64,000 bases of DNA from JARRQJ01 sp963761035 (GCA_963761035.1 CAVXFH010000002.1:124001-188000); one strand, 5' to 3'; positions 52,427 to 61,679 are shown, counted from the stretch's first letter. The notes: a model not told the origin generated them from the letters alone. Numbers and translations: made by a program.

Positions 52427-53524
52427 ATGCCTCGACACGGATTAGAATTAACCATGAGGTTCGCGACCGTTCCTGACAAGTATCCCGCAAAAGCCGATGC
52501 GTTGGGAGCGCGGCGGCTGTGCGTCGCACCTATGATGGATTGGACGGACCGCCACTGCCGTTATTTTCTGCGCCTAATTTCCCGGTGTGTCTACCTCTAC
52601 ACCGAGATGGTCACCGCCGGCGCGATTCTGCGCGGCGACACGGAGCGCGCCTTGCGCTTTCATCCCGACGAGCATCCCTTGGCGCTGCAACTAGGCGGCA
52701 GCGACCCGCGCGAACTGGCGGCCTGCGCGCGCATCGCCGCGCAATACGGCTATGACGAGATCAATCTCAACGTGGGCTGTCCCAGCGACCGGGTACAAAC
52801 CGGCCGCTTTGGCGCCTGTCTCATGGCGGAGCCGACATTGGTCGCGGAATGCGTCGCCGCCATGGATGAAGCGACCGCCCTGCCCGTCACGGTCAAGACC
52901 CGCATCGGCATCGATGCGCGGGACAGCTATGAATTCCTGGCGAGGTTCGTCGCCACGGTGGCCGCGGCAGGGTGCCGCACCTTTATCATCCATGCCCGCA
53001 AGGCCTGGCTGAGCGGTTTAAGCCCCAGGGAGAACCGCGAGATACCTCCGCTGCGCTACAACATGGTGTATCGCTTAAAAGAGGATTTCCCGCATGTGGA
53101 GATCATCCTTAACGGCGGCATTGCCGACCTCGATCAAGCGCAGCACCATTTGCGAAAAGTCGACGGTGTCATGCTCGGGCGTAGCGCCTACCACAATCCC
53201 TATCTATTGGCGGGGATGGACCAGCATTTTTATTTCGCACCGCGCCCGGCCGTCAGCCGCCATGAGGTCATCGAACGCCTGCTGCCCTATATAGATCAAC
53301 AACTGCAAGAAGGCGCGCGTCTCCAGCATATTACCCGTCATATCCTGGGATTGTTTCAGGGCGTACCCGGGGCACGGGCCTGGCGGCGCTACCTCAGCGA
53401 ATACAGTCACGGCCCGGAAGCGGGTCTTGAGGTGATAGGCGAGGCGCTACAGTCGATTTCAGCTATGCAGGATCGAGCCGAACTTCACATTTACACCGCG
53501 ACGGCATCAAAATCCCGCGCTTGA
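52427..53524 (+). CDS. dusA: tRNA-dihydrouridine(20/20a) synthase
   Basis: DusA reduces uridine 20/20a in tRNA with FMN and NADPH. Length is 365 aa. The family motifs VAPMMDWTDRHCRYF, NLNVGCPSDRVQTGRFGACLM (catalytic cysteine in GAC) and VKTRIGID are intact, with the C-terminal helical RNA-binding domain (LGLFQGVPGARAWRRYLSE). The ATG at 52427 is taken; one at 52454 is possible. Its last 34 bp overlap the end of the convergent mtnC. Confidence 0.95.
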   Translation: MPRHGLELTMRFATVPDKYPAKADALGARRLCVAPMMDWTDRHCRYFLRLISRCVYLYTEMVTAGAILRGDTERALRFHPDEHPLALQLGGSDPRELAACARIAAQYGYDEINLNVGCPSDRVQTGRFGACLMAEPTLVAECVAAMDEATALPVTVKTRIGIDARDSYEFLARFVATVAAAGCRTFIIHARKAWLSGLSPRENREIPPLRYNMVYRLKEDFPHVEIILNGGIADLDQAQHHLRKVDGVMLGRSAYHNPYLLAGMDQHFYFAPRPAVSRHEVIERLLPYIDQQLQEGARLQHITRHILGLFQGVPGARAWRRYLSEYSHGPEAGLEVIGEALQSISAMQDRAELHIYTATASKSRA

Positions 53525-54165
53525 GGATGGTCCGCTTGAGGATCGAGCGCGCCTTGCCGCACCAGCCAGGTGGTTTGCATGCCCGCGTCGCGGGCGGCGT
53601 CCAACTCTTCTTTGATGTCCGACAAAAACAGGATATGGGCGGGCGCGATGCCGATGGTCGCCGCAATTTTTTTGTAGGCGGCGGCATCGCGCTTGGCGCC
53701 GATGGTGGTGTCGAAATAGCCGGAGAATAAGGGCATGAGGTCGCCGTGGTCGGAATAACCGAACAATAACCGCTGCGCCTGCACCGAGCCCGAGGAGAAA
53801 ACATAGAGCCGCAGCCCCTGTACTTTCCAATGACGCAACCGGCGCGCCGCATCTTCGTAGACGTGCCCCGCGAAATCGCCGTGCCGGTAACCTTGTTCCC
53901 AGATCATGCCTTGCAGGGCTTTCAGCGGCGTGATCTTTTTATCCTCGTCGATCCATCGCTCCAATTGGCCGGCCGCGGCCTCGTCGCTCATCGGGCGGCC
54001 CACCAGGGCGCCGACTTCATCGAGCTGGACGCGTACCGCCGGATCCCGGCCATGGCTGTGCACGAAGGCGAACATACGCGCCTTGGCATAGGGAAACAGC
54101 ACATCCTTGACGAACGACAACGACGAGGTGGTGCCCTCGATATCGGTGACGATGGCCTTGATCAT
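53491..54165 (-). CDS. mtnC: Enolase-phosphatase E1 (acireductone synthase)
   Basis: MtnC enolises and dephosphorylates 2,3-diketo-5-methylthiopentyl-1-phosphate to acireductone in methionine salvage. Length is 224 aa, usual for the family. The HAD nucleophile motif is DIEGTTSSLSF (D8), the serine motif FSSGSVQAQ and the C-terminal FLSDIKEELD are intact. The start overlaps the mtnD stop (ATGA). The salvage enzyme mtnB is not adjacent in the window. Confidence 0.93.
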   Translation of the reverse strand: MIKAIVTDIEGTTSSLSFVKDVLFPYAKARMFAFVHSHGRDPAVRVQLDEVGALVGRPMSDEAAAGQLERWIDEDKKITPLKALQGMIWEQGYRHGDFAGHVYEDAARRLRHWKVQGLRLYVFSSGSVQAQRLLFGYSDHGDLMPLFSGYFDTTIGAKRDAAAYKKIAATIGIAPAHILFLSDIKEELDAARDAGMQTTWLVRQGALDPQADHPQARDFDAVAV

Positions 54166-54758
54166 TCGCGGCGGGAGACGAATGATCCATCTCCTAATCC
54201 ATCTCCAACCGTGGCCATAAAGACGTCCAGGGTGGGAAATTGCCTGGCGATGGCGCTGCCCGTGTAATTGGCCACCCAGCCTTCCGGTGTGGTGAATAAT
54301 CGAATGCACTTGAGTTGCGGTTCTGAACCCATGTCGAACCAGTGGGGGGTATTGGCGGGCACGCTGATCAGATCTCCCTGCTCGCACAAGACGGCGTGCA
54401 CGCGGTCGCCGGCATGGATGAAAAACAATCCCCGCCCTTCGACGAAAAACCTCACTTCGAAATCGCTGTGGGTGTGCTCGTCGAGAAACTTCTTGCGTAG
54501 CGCCTCTTTGTCGGGGTGGGCGGGCGTCATACTGATCACATCGGCGGACTTGAATCCGTAATGTTTCATCAAACGGTCGACGGAACCGCGATAGGCGGCG
54601 AAAATTTCGTCCTGACTGGCGGCATTATCCAGTTGGCAGTTCGCCTGCCAACGTTCGAACAATACTCCCGTGCCGTGGAGTTTGTTGGCAATGGTCTCGA
54701 AGTCCTGCGTCGTTTCGAGCGACTCGCCGTTTTCGCGATATATAGTCAGTGTCGTCAT
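54162..54758 (-). CDS. mtnD: Acireductone dioxygenase
   Basis: MtnD oxidises acireductone to the alpha-keto acid precursor of methionine (Fe form) or to an off-pathway product (Ni form). Length is 198 aa. It is a cupin with the metal motif EHTHSDFEVRFFVEG and a second histidine in ANTPHWFD. Product depends on the bound metal. It is the first gene of the mtnD-mtnC pair. Confidence 0.94.
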   Translation of the reverse strand: MTTLTIYRENGESLETTQDFETIANKLHGTGVLFERWQANCQLDNAASQDEIFAAYRGSVDRLMKHYGFKSADVISMTPAHPDKEALRKKFLDEHTHSDFEVRFFVEGRGLFFIHAGDRVHAVLCEQGDLISVPANTPHWFDMGSEPQLKCIRLFTTPEGWVANYTGSAIARQFPTLDVFMATVGDGLGDGSFVSRRE

Positions 54759-54874
54759 GATTTACCTCGTTCTGCTCTGCCGTATACCCGCCTCCGTTAC
54801 GAAGCCGCTCAAGTCCATGGACGATTTCTCCCGGGATTGTAGCCTTTGACCCGCGGCATCCTCAATATATCCGC

Positions 54875-55180
54875 TCAATCTTCTTCCCCCAACTCCGGCG
54901 ACCAGCCCAAGTCGTTGGCGCGACGTATCGCTTCCGCGAAGATGGCATGATGGCGCTCCCGCAATTCCGCGGGCAACTTGCTGGCCAGATGGCCGTATGG
55001 CATCCATGCCGCCGTCACCTTATCGTAGAGGTCCTGCATGCGGTCATAGCTCCATCCGGCGCAAGTCTCTCCCCGCGGGAGGATACCAAACACCCAGGCA
55101 TCGCGGACCACCGTACCGGTGGGCGTCATACCGCCATAGTCGTCTTGATCTAATCCTACGTAATTCCGGCTTTTATCCAT
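54875..55180 (-). CDS. Small uncharacterised protein upstream of mtnD
   Basis: This encodes 101 aa from the ATG at 55180, with GGAGG 5-6 bases upstream. The sequence is acidic and soluble, with helical LPAELRERHHAIFAEAIRRAND and a short hydrophobic N-terminal stretch (VVRDAWVFGILP). I recognise no domain. It is on the same strand as mtnD (116 bp gap) and could be cotranscribed. Confidence 0.65.
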   Translation of the reverse strand: MDKSRNYVGLDQDDYGGMTPTGTVVRDAWVFGILPRGETCAGWSYDRMQDLYDKVTAAWMPYGHLASKLPAELRERHHAIFAEAIRRANDLGWSPELGEED

Positions 55181-55388
55181 TGTCGCCTCCGGCAGGTCGA
55201 TATTTAGCCATTGACTGCCCCTTTGCCGCTGCACGTATGTCCGACGGGCTCGGTCAAAACCTGGTTAAATACACATTAACATTACCCGGACACTATGGTA
55301 AAAGAAACAGGCGTTGGGGCGGCCCGCCCCCTGGATTTATCGCTTACTTCACCACTATAACGATGCAAACGCGGAGGGAGAGAGATTC

Positions 55389-55976
55389 ATGATTAAGAGA
55401 AATCTTCTTTATCTAGGGTTGTTATCGCTGGGCATGACGGCTATGAGCGGTTGCGCACAAAAAATGGCCAAGCCTGACAATGCGGCGCCGTCATCTACCG
55501 CGGAAATGGCGCCATCGGGAAATAGCACTCGCGCAACGCCGGAGGCCTCCACCGCAACCGCCCTGCCTACACCTTTGCTCAATCAACCGGCTTCGCCACC
55601 GGCCACGCCGGCCGATGCCGGCGCCATGAAAGACAAGAACGATGCGGCGGCGAAACAAGCGGCGGCAACCGCCCCGCCCCTTCCTTCCCAAGTGGTTATG
55701 GACGCTATTAACAAGATGGGGCATCACCCCCGGGTACGCTATCTCAGCAGGACCGCGCAATACTCTTATTATGTAGGGGGCCGGCTTGACGCCGTTTACG
55801 ACATCAACAAGAATGAATTAGTAGTCAGCAATGATAACGCGGCCAGCGGCGGCGCCGTCACCTGCCGTTATTCCAACGACGGCAAGATGATTGTCGATAA
55901 GAGTTCCCAATCTCCCAAAGTGGTTGGTGAATGCAACGACTTGATCAACGAATTGATGAATTATCTTTCACGCTAA
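55389..55976 (+). CDS. Lipoprotein, paralogue of the 51790 exported protein
   Basis: This encodes 195 aa. The lipobox TAMSGC puts the lipid cysteine at C22. An 85-residue alanine/proline/threonine-rich linker follows, then a domain of about 90 residues homologous to the 51790 protein: YSYYVGGRLDAVYD, C159 and C182 at matching positions, and the ending LMNYLSR. The other copy is secreted without a lipid anchor. The ribosome site GGAGGGAGAG precedes the ATG. The function is unknown; the pair looks like a surface- or periplasm-exposed family specific to this organism group. Confidence 0.78.
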   Translation: MIKRNLLYLGLLSLGMTAMSGCAQKMAKPDNAAPSSTAEMAPSGNSTRATPEASTATALPTPLLNQPASPPATPADAGAMKDKNDAAAKQAAATAPPLPSQVVMDAINKMGHHPRVRYLSRTAQYSYYVGGRLDAVYDINKNELVVSNDNAASGGAVTCRYSNDGKMIVDKSSQSPKVVGECNDLINELMNYLSR

Positions 55977-55995
55977 TTCACGCTAAAAGTGACGC

Positions 55996-56038
55996 TCCCC
56001 CGTCTAATAACTACATCTCCGGACAATCAAACGGGGGA
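55996..56038. terminator. Hairpin between convergent genes (terminator-like)
   Basis: TCCCCCGT (55996-56003) and ACGGGGGA (56031-56038) are perfect complements separated by 27 bases. It lies 20 bp after the lipoprotein gene. The long loop and the lack of a T tract make it a moderate candidate for ending transcription. Confidence 0.35.
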
Positions 56039-56125
56039 TTGACCTTCATCGATCGCCGCAGATATTCGAGTTTATCCGGGGTTCTATGATCCGTCCGTAC
56101 TCTACGCGTCGCGGACGACGGTTAT

Positions 56126-56842
56126 CTATAGCGATGTCTCCCTGATTTCCTTTCCTATTCCCTCAAGCCGGATAAGCTCGCCCGAACCAATATCGAAATA
56201 CCAGCCGTGCAGACGCAGTTTTTTATGCTCAACCCGTTCTCTCACCCAGGGAAAGGACATCAAGTTAATCATGGATACCTGAACGGCGGCCTGTTCACAA
56301 TGACGCCGCCGCATATCGATCGACGTAAAAATAGGGTTGTTCAAGGCATCATCCCGCGCCTTAGCCGCGATTCGCATCCATGAGGAAACGAACTCGCCTT
56401 GGGTCGCCCCCGCGGTTTCGCCCTCCAAGAGTGCGTTAATGCCCCCGCATTGTGCATGTCCAAGTACGATAATATGGCCGACCCCCAGCACGCGCACGGC
56501 GAATTCCAGGGCGGCACTGGTACCGTGGTACATCCCGTCGGGCTCATACGGCGGTACCAGATTGGCGACATTGCGGATAGTAAACAGATCGCCGGGCTCG
56601 CAATCCATGATGATGGCCGGATCCACGCGCGAATCGCAGCAGGCAACCACCGCCACGGCGGGCGATTGACCCTGCGAGACCAGGCTGGCGAACAACTCGG
56701 GTTCTTCGTGAAAATAGCGCCTGCGGAAGCGGCGGTATCCCTCAATCAAATTATCAATCGGCTCCAAAATGCATCCCCTGTCAGTGGCGGTGAAATGATA
56801 AAGGTATCTGCCGCTCGCGCCAAATATATTTCCTTTGTCCAA
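56126..56842 (-). CDS. Beta-carbonic anhydrase
   Basis: This enzyme interconverts CO2 and bicarbonate. Length from the ATG at 56842 is 238 aa. Zinc ligands are C69 in ACCDSRVDP and H129/C132 in GHAQCGGI. The first 26 residues are not typical; a TTG at 56768 (LEPIDNLIEGY) gives the usual family start and may be the real one. It is convergent with the lipoprotein gene. Confidence 0.93.
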   Translation of the reverse strand: MDKGNIFGASGRYLYHFTATDRGCILEPIDNLIEGYRRFRRRYFHEEPELFASLVSQGQSPAVAVVACCDSRVDPAIIMDCEPGDLFTIRNVANLVPPYEPDGMYHGTSAALEFAVRVLGVGHIIVLGHAQCGGINALLEGETAGATQGEFVSSWMRIAAKARDDALNNPIFTSIDMRRRHCEQAAVQVSMINLMSFPWVRERVEHKKLRLHGWYFDIGSGELIRLEGIGKEIRETSL

Positions 56843-56866
56843 TAGGATCGCATAATATATCTGCGC

Positions 56867-56894
56867 TTGTTTTTAAATCTCGACACGCTATAAT
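56867..56894 (+). promoter_or_regulatory. Candidate sigma70 promoter for the cytochrome gene at 57090
   Basis: TTGTTT (56867-56872) and TATAAT (56889-56894) are 16 bp apart. The -10 is perfect and the -35 fair. The leader would be about 190 nt. Confidence 0.4.
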
Positions 56895-57089
56895 GCGCCC
56901 GCCTGATTAATCTTCCTGCCATCGGTTCGATAGCCTGATCCTCCCCTTGAGCGCCCAGTTTCCCCGACAGTGCACAATGGCATTAATCTGGCATGCGCAT
57001 TGGTGTCAGAGATACTTTGAATTTTCAAACATACGGAATGCCGCACGACATACGCGGCGTTTTCAAGTTAACATGACGAGGATTAAAGC

Positions 57090-57848
57090 GTGAACAGTTA
57101 CGGTAGGTCCAGTTATCCCCTCTTCGGGGAATTACCCCTGGGACTCAAGGTACTCTATATCAATATTCTGTTGATCCTGGGCATCGGTTATATCTTCGCC
57201 TTGATTCAAATATACGAAGTCCATGCCGGCCTCGACGGCAAGCCGGGCTTGTCGGTGGAGGATATCAAGATCGCCTACAGCGGCAGCAAGTCCAACACCC
57301 GCTTGGAGACGGCGCTCAAAGGTCCCATGAGCGGCATGCTTCCCGAAGAAGAACGGGCCAAGATCATTCAATGGGTACGCGACGGCGGCAAGGAGGACGA
57401 TTACAACGCCCAGGTTAATCCCATCCTCCAAAGCCATTGCCGGGCTTGCCATAACGGCTCCAATCCCCATATCCCTTCGCTGATGAGCTATGCCGATGTC
57501 AAGCGCGTGGCCCAGCTCGATACCGGCGTCAGCATCGGCACCCTGGTGCGGGTCTCCCACATTCATCTGTTTGGTCTGACCTTCATATTCGGATTTTTGG
57601 GTTTGATTTTCAGCCATGCCTATATTCGCAACCAAACGCTCAAAATTGTCATGGTGTGCGTGCCCTTCCTGGCGATTTTTCTCGACATCGCCTCCTGGTG
57701 GCTGACTAAGGTTTCCACCGGCTTTGCCTATGTGGTGATTATCGGCGGCGCGCTGATGGGTATCTCGTTCGCCTTTCAGTGGCTGGTCTCTTTTTATCAA
57801 ATCTGCTTCTTCAAATGCCCGCCCGACGAGGTTTGCATACCCGAATAA
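57090..57848 (+). CDS. Membrane-bound c-type cytochrome-like protein
   Basis: This encodes 252 aa from a GTG at 57090 (GAGG 8 bases upstream). One N-terminal membrane helix (about 22-45) precedes a periplasmic segment containing a single haem motif HCRACH (C117, C120, H121). Three more membrane helices follow (about 153-178, 185-205, 213-238). A CXXCH loop between membrane helices suggests an electron-transfer component embedded in the inner membrane. I do not recognise a named family, though similar membrane proteins occur in Chromatiales-like genomes. No partner oxidase gene is adjacent. Confidence 0.75.
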   Translation: MNSYGRSSYPLFGELPLGLKVLYINILLILGIGYIFALIQIYEVHAGLDGKPGLSVEDIKIAYSGSKSNTRLETALKGPMSGMLPEEERAKIIQWVRDGGKEDDYNAQVNPILQSHCRACHNGSNPHIPSLMSYADVKRVAQLDTGVSIGTLVRVSHIHLFGLTFIFGFLGLIFSHAYIRNQTLKIVMVCVPFLAIFLDIASWWLTKVSTGFAYVVIIGGALMGISFAFQWLVSFYQICFFKCPPDEVCIPE

Positions 57849-57862
57849 AAGAGCCGCACACT

Positions 57863-58609
57863 TTATGGCGCGCAGGCCCAAAGAGGAATATAACGCGCGG
57901 CGCCGCGCAACTCGCTCTCGCATGCCGCAAAGTCCGGCGCATAACGGCTTACCAAAGCCCAATAGCGCCGCGAGTGATTCAAGTGGACGGTATGGCAAAG
58001 CTCATGGATAAAGAGATACCTCACCAGCCGCGGCGGCAGGAATAATAAATGCCGGTTCAAGCTGATGTGGCCTATGGCGGTACAACTGCCCCAACGAGTC
58101 TTTTGCGCGCGCACGGCGGCTCGGCTGTAGGGCAGGCGGCATTCCTCGCTCACCGTCCGTAACCAGGGTATCAGGCGCAGCCGGGCATAGTCATGCATCC
58201 AGCGCTGCAACGGCACATACGCCGCGGCCGCATCCGCGGTCTGCACGCGGAGCAAGCGCCTGCCGTCGTCTTCAATCGCAGCATCAATCCGCGCGCGCTG
58301 TCCCCGCACATAGCTGACTTGCCACTCTTCGGCCAGCCCTTCCAGATGTATCCTATCGGGCGCCAGCGAACCCAAGGCAGGCCGAGCATCGCGCAAGGCG
58401 CGCTGTGCGTCGAGGGTATGCTGCAGCCATTGGCGGTGCTTGCGTAGAAAGTGAGCGGCATGGCTGATCGAGACGTGGCGCGGGACCACCACTTCCACCT
58501 GGCCCCAGGCGGTGACCTTCAGTTGCAGACGTTTGGCGCGCGCACTGACCCTCACTGAATATTCCAGAGCGTCTTCCCTACGCAATATCTCCGCATTGCC
58601 GCCGTTCAT
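57863..58609 (-). CDS. YgjP-type zinc metallopeptidase (M48-like)
   Basis: This encodes 248 aa from the ATG at 58609. The zinc motif HELCH is followed by a downstream histidine in LNHSRRYW, as in the YgjP/WLM-like families. The preceding WGSCTAIGHISLNRHLLFLP segment is family-typical. There is no signal peptide, so it acts in the cytosol. The role in gammaproteobacteria is not established. The stop lies 14 bp from the convergent cytochrome gene. Confidence 0.88.
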   Translation of the reverse strand: MNGGNAEILRREDALEYSVRVSARAKRLQLKVTAWGQVEVVVPRHVSISHAAHFLRKHRQWLQHTLDAQRALRDARPALGSLAPDRIHLEGLAEEWQVSYVRGQRARIDAAIEDDGRRLLRVQTADAAAAYVPLQRWMHDYARLRLIPWLRTVSEECRLPYSRAAVRAQKTRWGSCTAIGHISLNRHLLFLPPRLVRYLFIHELCHTVHLNHSRRYWALVSRYAPDFAACESELRGAARYIPLWACAP

Positions 58610-58724
58610 GATTACTTTATTGCGGCGGCCATAGTATCCAGCGTCTGCCATCGCCCAAAGGGGAAAAAGGCGTCATCGAAGAGAATAAGCAAGCTCCTAA
58701 CCTCCACGCATTGCAGCGCCCGCA

Positions 58725-59207
58725 TCATAATTGCATAGCGAGCAGCAAGGCGTCCTCTCTACCTTGCTCTGCTGGATAGTAATTACTGCGAGTGCCGACT
58801 TCGTTAAATCCCAGTTTTTCATACAAACGGCGCGCCGCCGCATTGGAGGGCCTCACCTCGAGAAACATCATATCCGAGCGCAGCCGGCGCGCCAGCGCAA
58901 TCATTTTATGCATCATGATGCGGCCATAGCCCAAGCCGCGCTGCTCCGGACTAACGCAGATATTCAGAATATGCGCCTCCCGGACGCCGATGGACATCAC
59001 CACATAGGCCACGACCTGGGCGCGCTCAACCAATACGTAGCAACTATATCCGGCGCGGATACAATCGCGAAAGATTCCCGCCGTCCATGGGAAAGGATAG
59101 GTCCGTTCTTCGATCTGCATGATGGCGGGCACGTCCTCGTCGGTCATGAGACGCATGCCTACATTTTCTTGCTGTTCCCGACTTTCCTCGGCATGATCGG
59201 CCGTCAT
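58725..59207 (-). CDS. rimI: Ribosomal protein S18 alanine N-acetyltransferase
   Basis: RimI acetylates the N-terminus of S18. Length is 160 aa from the ATG at 59207, chosen for GAGGGG 9 bases upstream and the normal family length. The GNAT acetyl-CoA loop is EQRGLGYGRIMM, and the C-terminal RPSNAAARRLYEKLGF motif is present. It lies 16 bp after the uracil-DNA glycosylase gene, as often seen in gammaproteobacteria. Confidence 0.9.
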   Translation of the reverse strand: MTADHAEESREQQENVGMRLMTDEDVPAIMQIEERTYPFPWTAGIFRDCIRAGYSCYVLVERAQVVAYVVMSIGVREAHILNICVSPEQRGLGYGRIMMHKMIALARRLRSDMMFLEVRPSNAAARRLYEKLGFNEVGTRSNYYPAEQGREDALLLAMQL

Positions 59208-59223
59208 GCGCAGCGTCCCCTCT

Positions 59224-59976
59224 TCATAGCGATGAAAGCATCTCTTTCGCGAACAACAGGTCCTGCCAAGCCTTGCGCTTCTCCTGGGGGGAACGCAGCA
59301 GATAGGCCGGGTGATAGGTGACGACAATGGGAATCCCGGTCTCGTCATAATAAAACCGCTTGCCACGCAGCGTCCCCACCGGTCGATCGCTCTTGAGCAG
59401 ATTTTGCGCGGCGACGCGACCCACCGCCAGAATAATCTTGGGATTGATCAGCGCAATCTGGCGCGCCAGATAGGGGGCGCAGGTCTGTGCCTCTTCCGGC
59501 GTGGGTTCCCGGTTGTTGGGCGGGCGGCATTTGACGATGTTGGCAATATAGACCTCTTCGCGCTTGAGACCGATGGCCAACAACATATTATTGAGCAGTT
59601 TGCCGGCGCGCCCGACGAAGGGCTCGCCCTGGCGGTCTTCGTCGGCGCCGGGCGCCTCGCCGATAATCAACCACTGCGCGGCATGATTCCCCACTCCGAA
59701 CACCGCCTGGGTACGCTGTTTATGCAACCCGCAACGCGTACAGGTCGATACCCGCAGGCGCAGTGCCTCCCAATCCAAACCGGCTATGGCGCCGGCCGGT
59801 ACGGCGCTCTCCGACGCGGCAGGCAGCGCTTCCGCGGACCGAGCGACGACGCCCGGCGTATCGACCGCGGGCACGGTATCGCGAACGCCGCGCCGCACCC
59901 ATGTCTCTATCCCCATGGCTTCCAGATAGGCCAGGCGTTTTCCCTCGTTACTCGTCACTTGCCGCTCGCCGCTCAA
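59224..59976 (-). CDS. Family 4 uracil-DNA glycosylase
   Basis: This enzyme removes uracil from DNA. Length is 250 aa. The N-terminal Fe-S cysteines are C79 and C82 in TCTRCGL, with further cysteines in IVKCRPP and AQTCAP. The GEAPGADEDRQGEPFVGRAG and TYHPAYLLRSP motifs are family 4 signatures. The TTG at 59976 overlaps the leuA stop (TTGA); a GTG at 59958 is an alternative. It lies between leuA and rimI. Confidence 0.93.
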   Translation of the reverse strand: MSGERQVTSNEGKRLAYLEAMGIETWVRRGVRDTVPAVDTPGVVARSAEALPAASESAVPAGAIAGLDWEALRLRVSTCTRCGLHKQRTQAVFGVGNHAAQWLIIGEAPGADEDRQGEPFVGRAGKLLNNMLLAIGLKREEVYIANIVKCRPPNNREPTPEEAQTCAPYLARQIALINPKIILAVGRVAAQNLLKSDRPVGTLRGKRFYYDETGIPIVVTYHPAYLLRSPQEKRKAWQDLLFAKEMLSSL

Positions 59977-61511
59977 AGTTGCGGATGCGCGCGTTCTTCC
60001 GGCGCGGTCATCTTGTTCAAGGCGTGAATATAAGCCTTGGCCGAGGCCACCACGATGTCGGTGTCCGCCCCCTGGCCGTTAACGATGCGCCCGCCCTTTT
60101 CCACCCGCACCGTCACCTCGCCCTGCGAGTCGGTGCCGCTGGTAATGGCGTTCACCGAATACAATTGCAGATGGGTATCGCTCCGCACAATGGATTCGAT
60201 GGCCTTGAAGGCGGCATCCACCGGTCCATCGCCTTTCGCCACGGCGCGTTTCTCCTGGCCGTCTACCACCAAGGTTACCGCCGCCTGCGGCATCTCGCCG
60301 GTCTCGGAACTGGCGCGTAAATAAGTGAGCTTGATGCGTTCGTGCTCCGCCTCAAGATTGGCATCCGTCACCAGGGTCTGCAAATCCTCGTCGTAAATCT
60401 CATGTTTCTTGTCCGCCAAGTCCTTGAAACGGGCAAAGGCGCTGTTGAGTTCCTCTTCGGAGGCAAACTCGATGCCTATCTCCTTCAATCGAGTACGGAA
60501 GGCATTGCGCCCTGAGTGTTTGCCCAACACCATGCGATTGGAGGTCCAGCCCACATCCTGAGCGCGCATGATTTCGTAGGTCTCGCGGTTCTTGAGGACG
60601 CCATCCTGGTGAATGCCGGATTCATGGGCGAAGGCATTGGCGCCGACAATGGCCTTGTTGGGTTGCACCGCAAAACCGGTGATACTAGCGACCAAACGGC
60701 TGCACGGCACGATCTGCGTGGTATCCAAATGAGCCACGTTACAATTGAAGACATCCGGCCGGGTGCGTACCGCCATGACGATCTCTTCCAAGGCCGCATT
60801 GCCAGCCCGCTCGCCGAGGCCGTTGATCGTGCATTCCACTTGGCGCACGCCATTGAGTACCGCTGAGAGTGTATTGGCCACCGCAAGGCCTAAATCATTA
60901 TGGCAATGCGTAGACCACACCGCTTTATCCGCATTGGGAACTTTCTCGATCAATGCCCTGATGCGCTCGCCCCAAGCATGGGGAATACTGTAGCCAACCG
61001 TGTCCGGCACATTGATGGTCCCGGCTCCAGCCGTAATCGCGGCCTCGAATACGCGGCACAAGAAATCCATATCGGAACGCACGGCGTCTTCCGCGGAAAA
61101 TTCCACATTGTCCGTATATTGACGGGCACGCTTCACCGACCGCACCGCCTGTTCGAGCACCTGCTCAGGTTCCATGCGCAATTTCAATTTCATATGAATG
61201 GGCGAGGTGGCGATGAAGGTGTGGATGCGCGCCGATGGCGCGCCCTTCAATGCCTCCGCGGCGCGATCAATGTCCTTATCGATGGCGCGGGCCAAACCGC
61301 ACACCGTGCTGTCGGTGATGACATCGGCCACCGCCTTCACCGCTTCGAAGTCGCCGGGACTCGCGATGGGAAATCCCGCCTCGATGATATCCACCCCCAT
61401 GCGCTCCAGGGCCTTGGCGACCCTGATTTTTTCATCCTTGGTCATGGACGCGCCGGGGCTTTGTTCGCCGTCGCGTAGTGTGGTGTCGAAGATAAATAAT
61501 TTGTCATTCAT
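59973..61511 (-). CDS. leuA: 2-isopropylmalate synthase
   Basis: LeuA condenses acetyl-CoA and 2-oxoisovalerate, the first step of leucine synthesis. Length is 512 aa from the ATG at 61511 (GAGG about 10 bases upstream). The DTTLRDGEQSPGASM active site and the HCHNDLGLA metal motif are intact, and the C-terminal leucine-binding regulatory domain is present. No leucine-rich attenuator peptide is evident in the 450 bp upstream. Confidence 0.96.
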   Translation of the reverse strand: MNDKLFIFDTTLRDGEQSPGASMTKDEKIRVAKALERMGVDIIEAGFPIASPGDFEAVKAVADVITDSTVCGLARAIDKDIDRAAEALKGAPSARIHTFIATSPIHMKLKLRMEPEQVLEQAVRSVKRARQYTDNVEFSAEDAVRSDMDFLCRVFEAAITAGAGTINVPDTVGYSIPHAWGERIRALIEKVPNADKAVWSTHCHNDLGLAVANTLSAVLNGVRQVECTINGLGERAGNAALEEIVMAVRTRPDVFNCNVAHLDTTQIVPCSRLVASITGFAVQPNKAIVGANAFAHESGIHQDGVLKNRETYEIMRAQDVGWTSNRMVLGKHSGRNAFRTRLKEIGIEFASEEELNSAFARFKDLADKKHEIYDEDLQTLVTDANLEAEHERIKLTYLRASSETGEMPQAAVTLVVDGQEKRAVAKGDGPVDAAFKAIESIVRSDTHLQLYSVNAITSGTDSQGEVTVRVEKGGRIVNGQGADTDIVVASAKAYIHALNKMTAPEERAHPQL

Positions 61512-61679
61512 GATCGTGCTTCCTCGGGCTGGGGTCATGGTATCGAAGCCGCATACTCCCAGCAATCCAGGTCTTAGAACAACGGCCGCGGTGGGCAGCA
61601 GGCTGGCACTGATAACTTAACGAAAATATTGGGTAAAGAAAGATCGATTGCCCTAGCAGAGCAGGTTCGTCAGGAGAGA

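Noticed and set aside
61512..61640. Possible leucine attenuator peptide upstream of leuA
   Set aside because: No short frame with a run of leucine codons and no terminator/antiterminator pair could be found.
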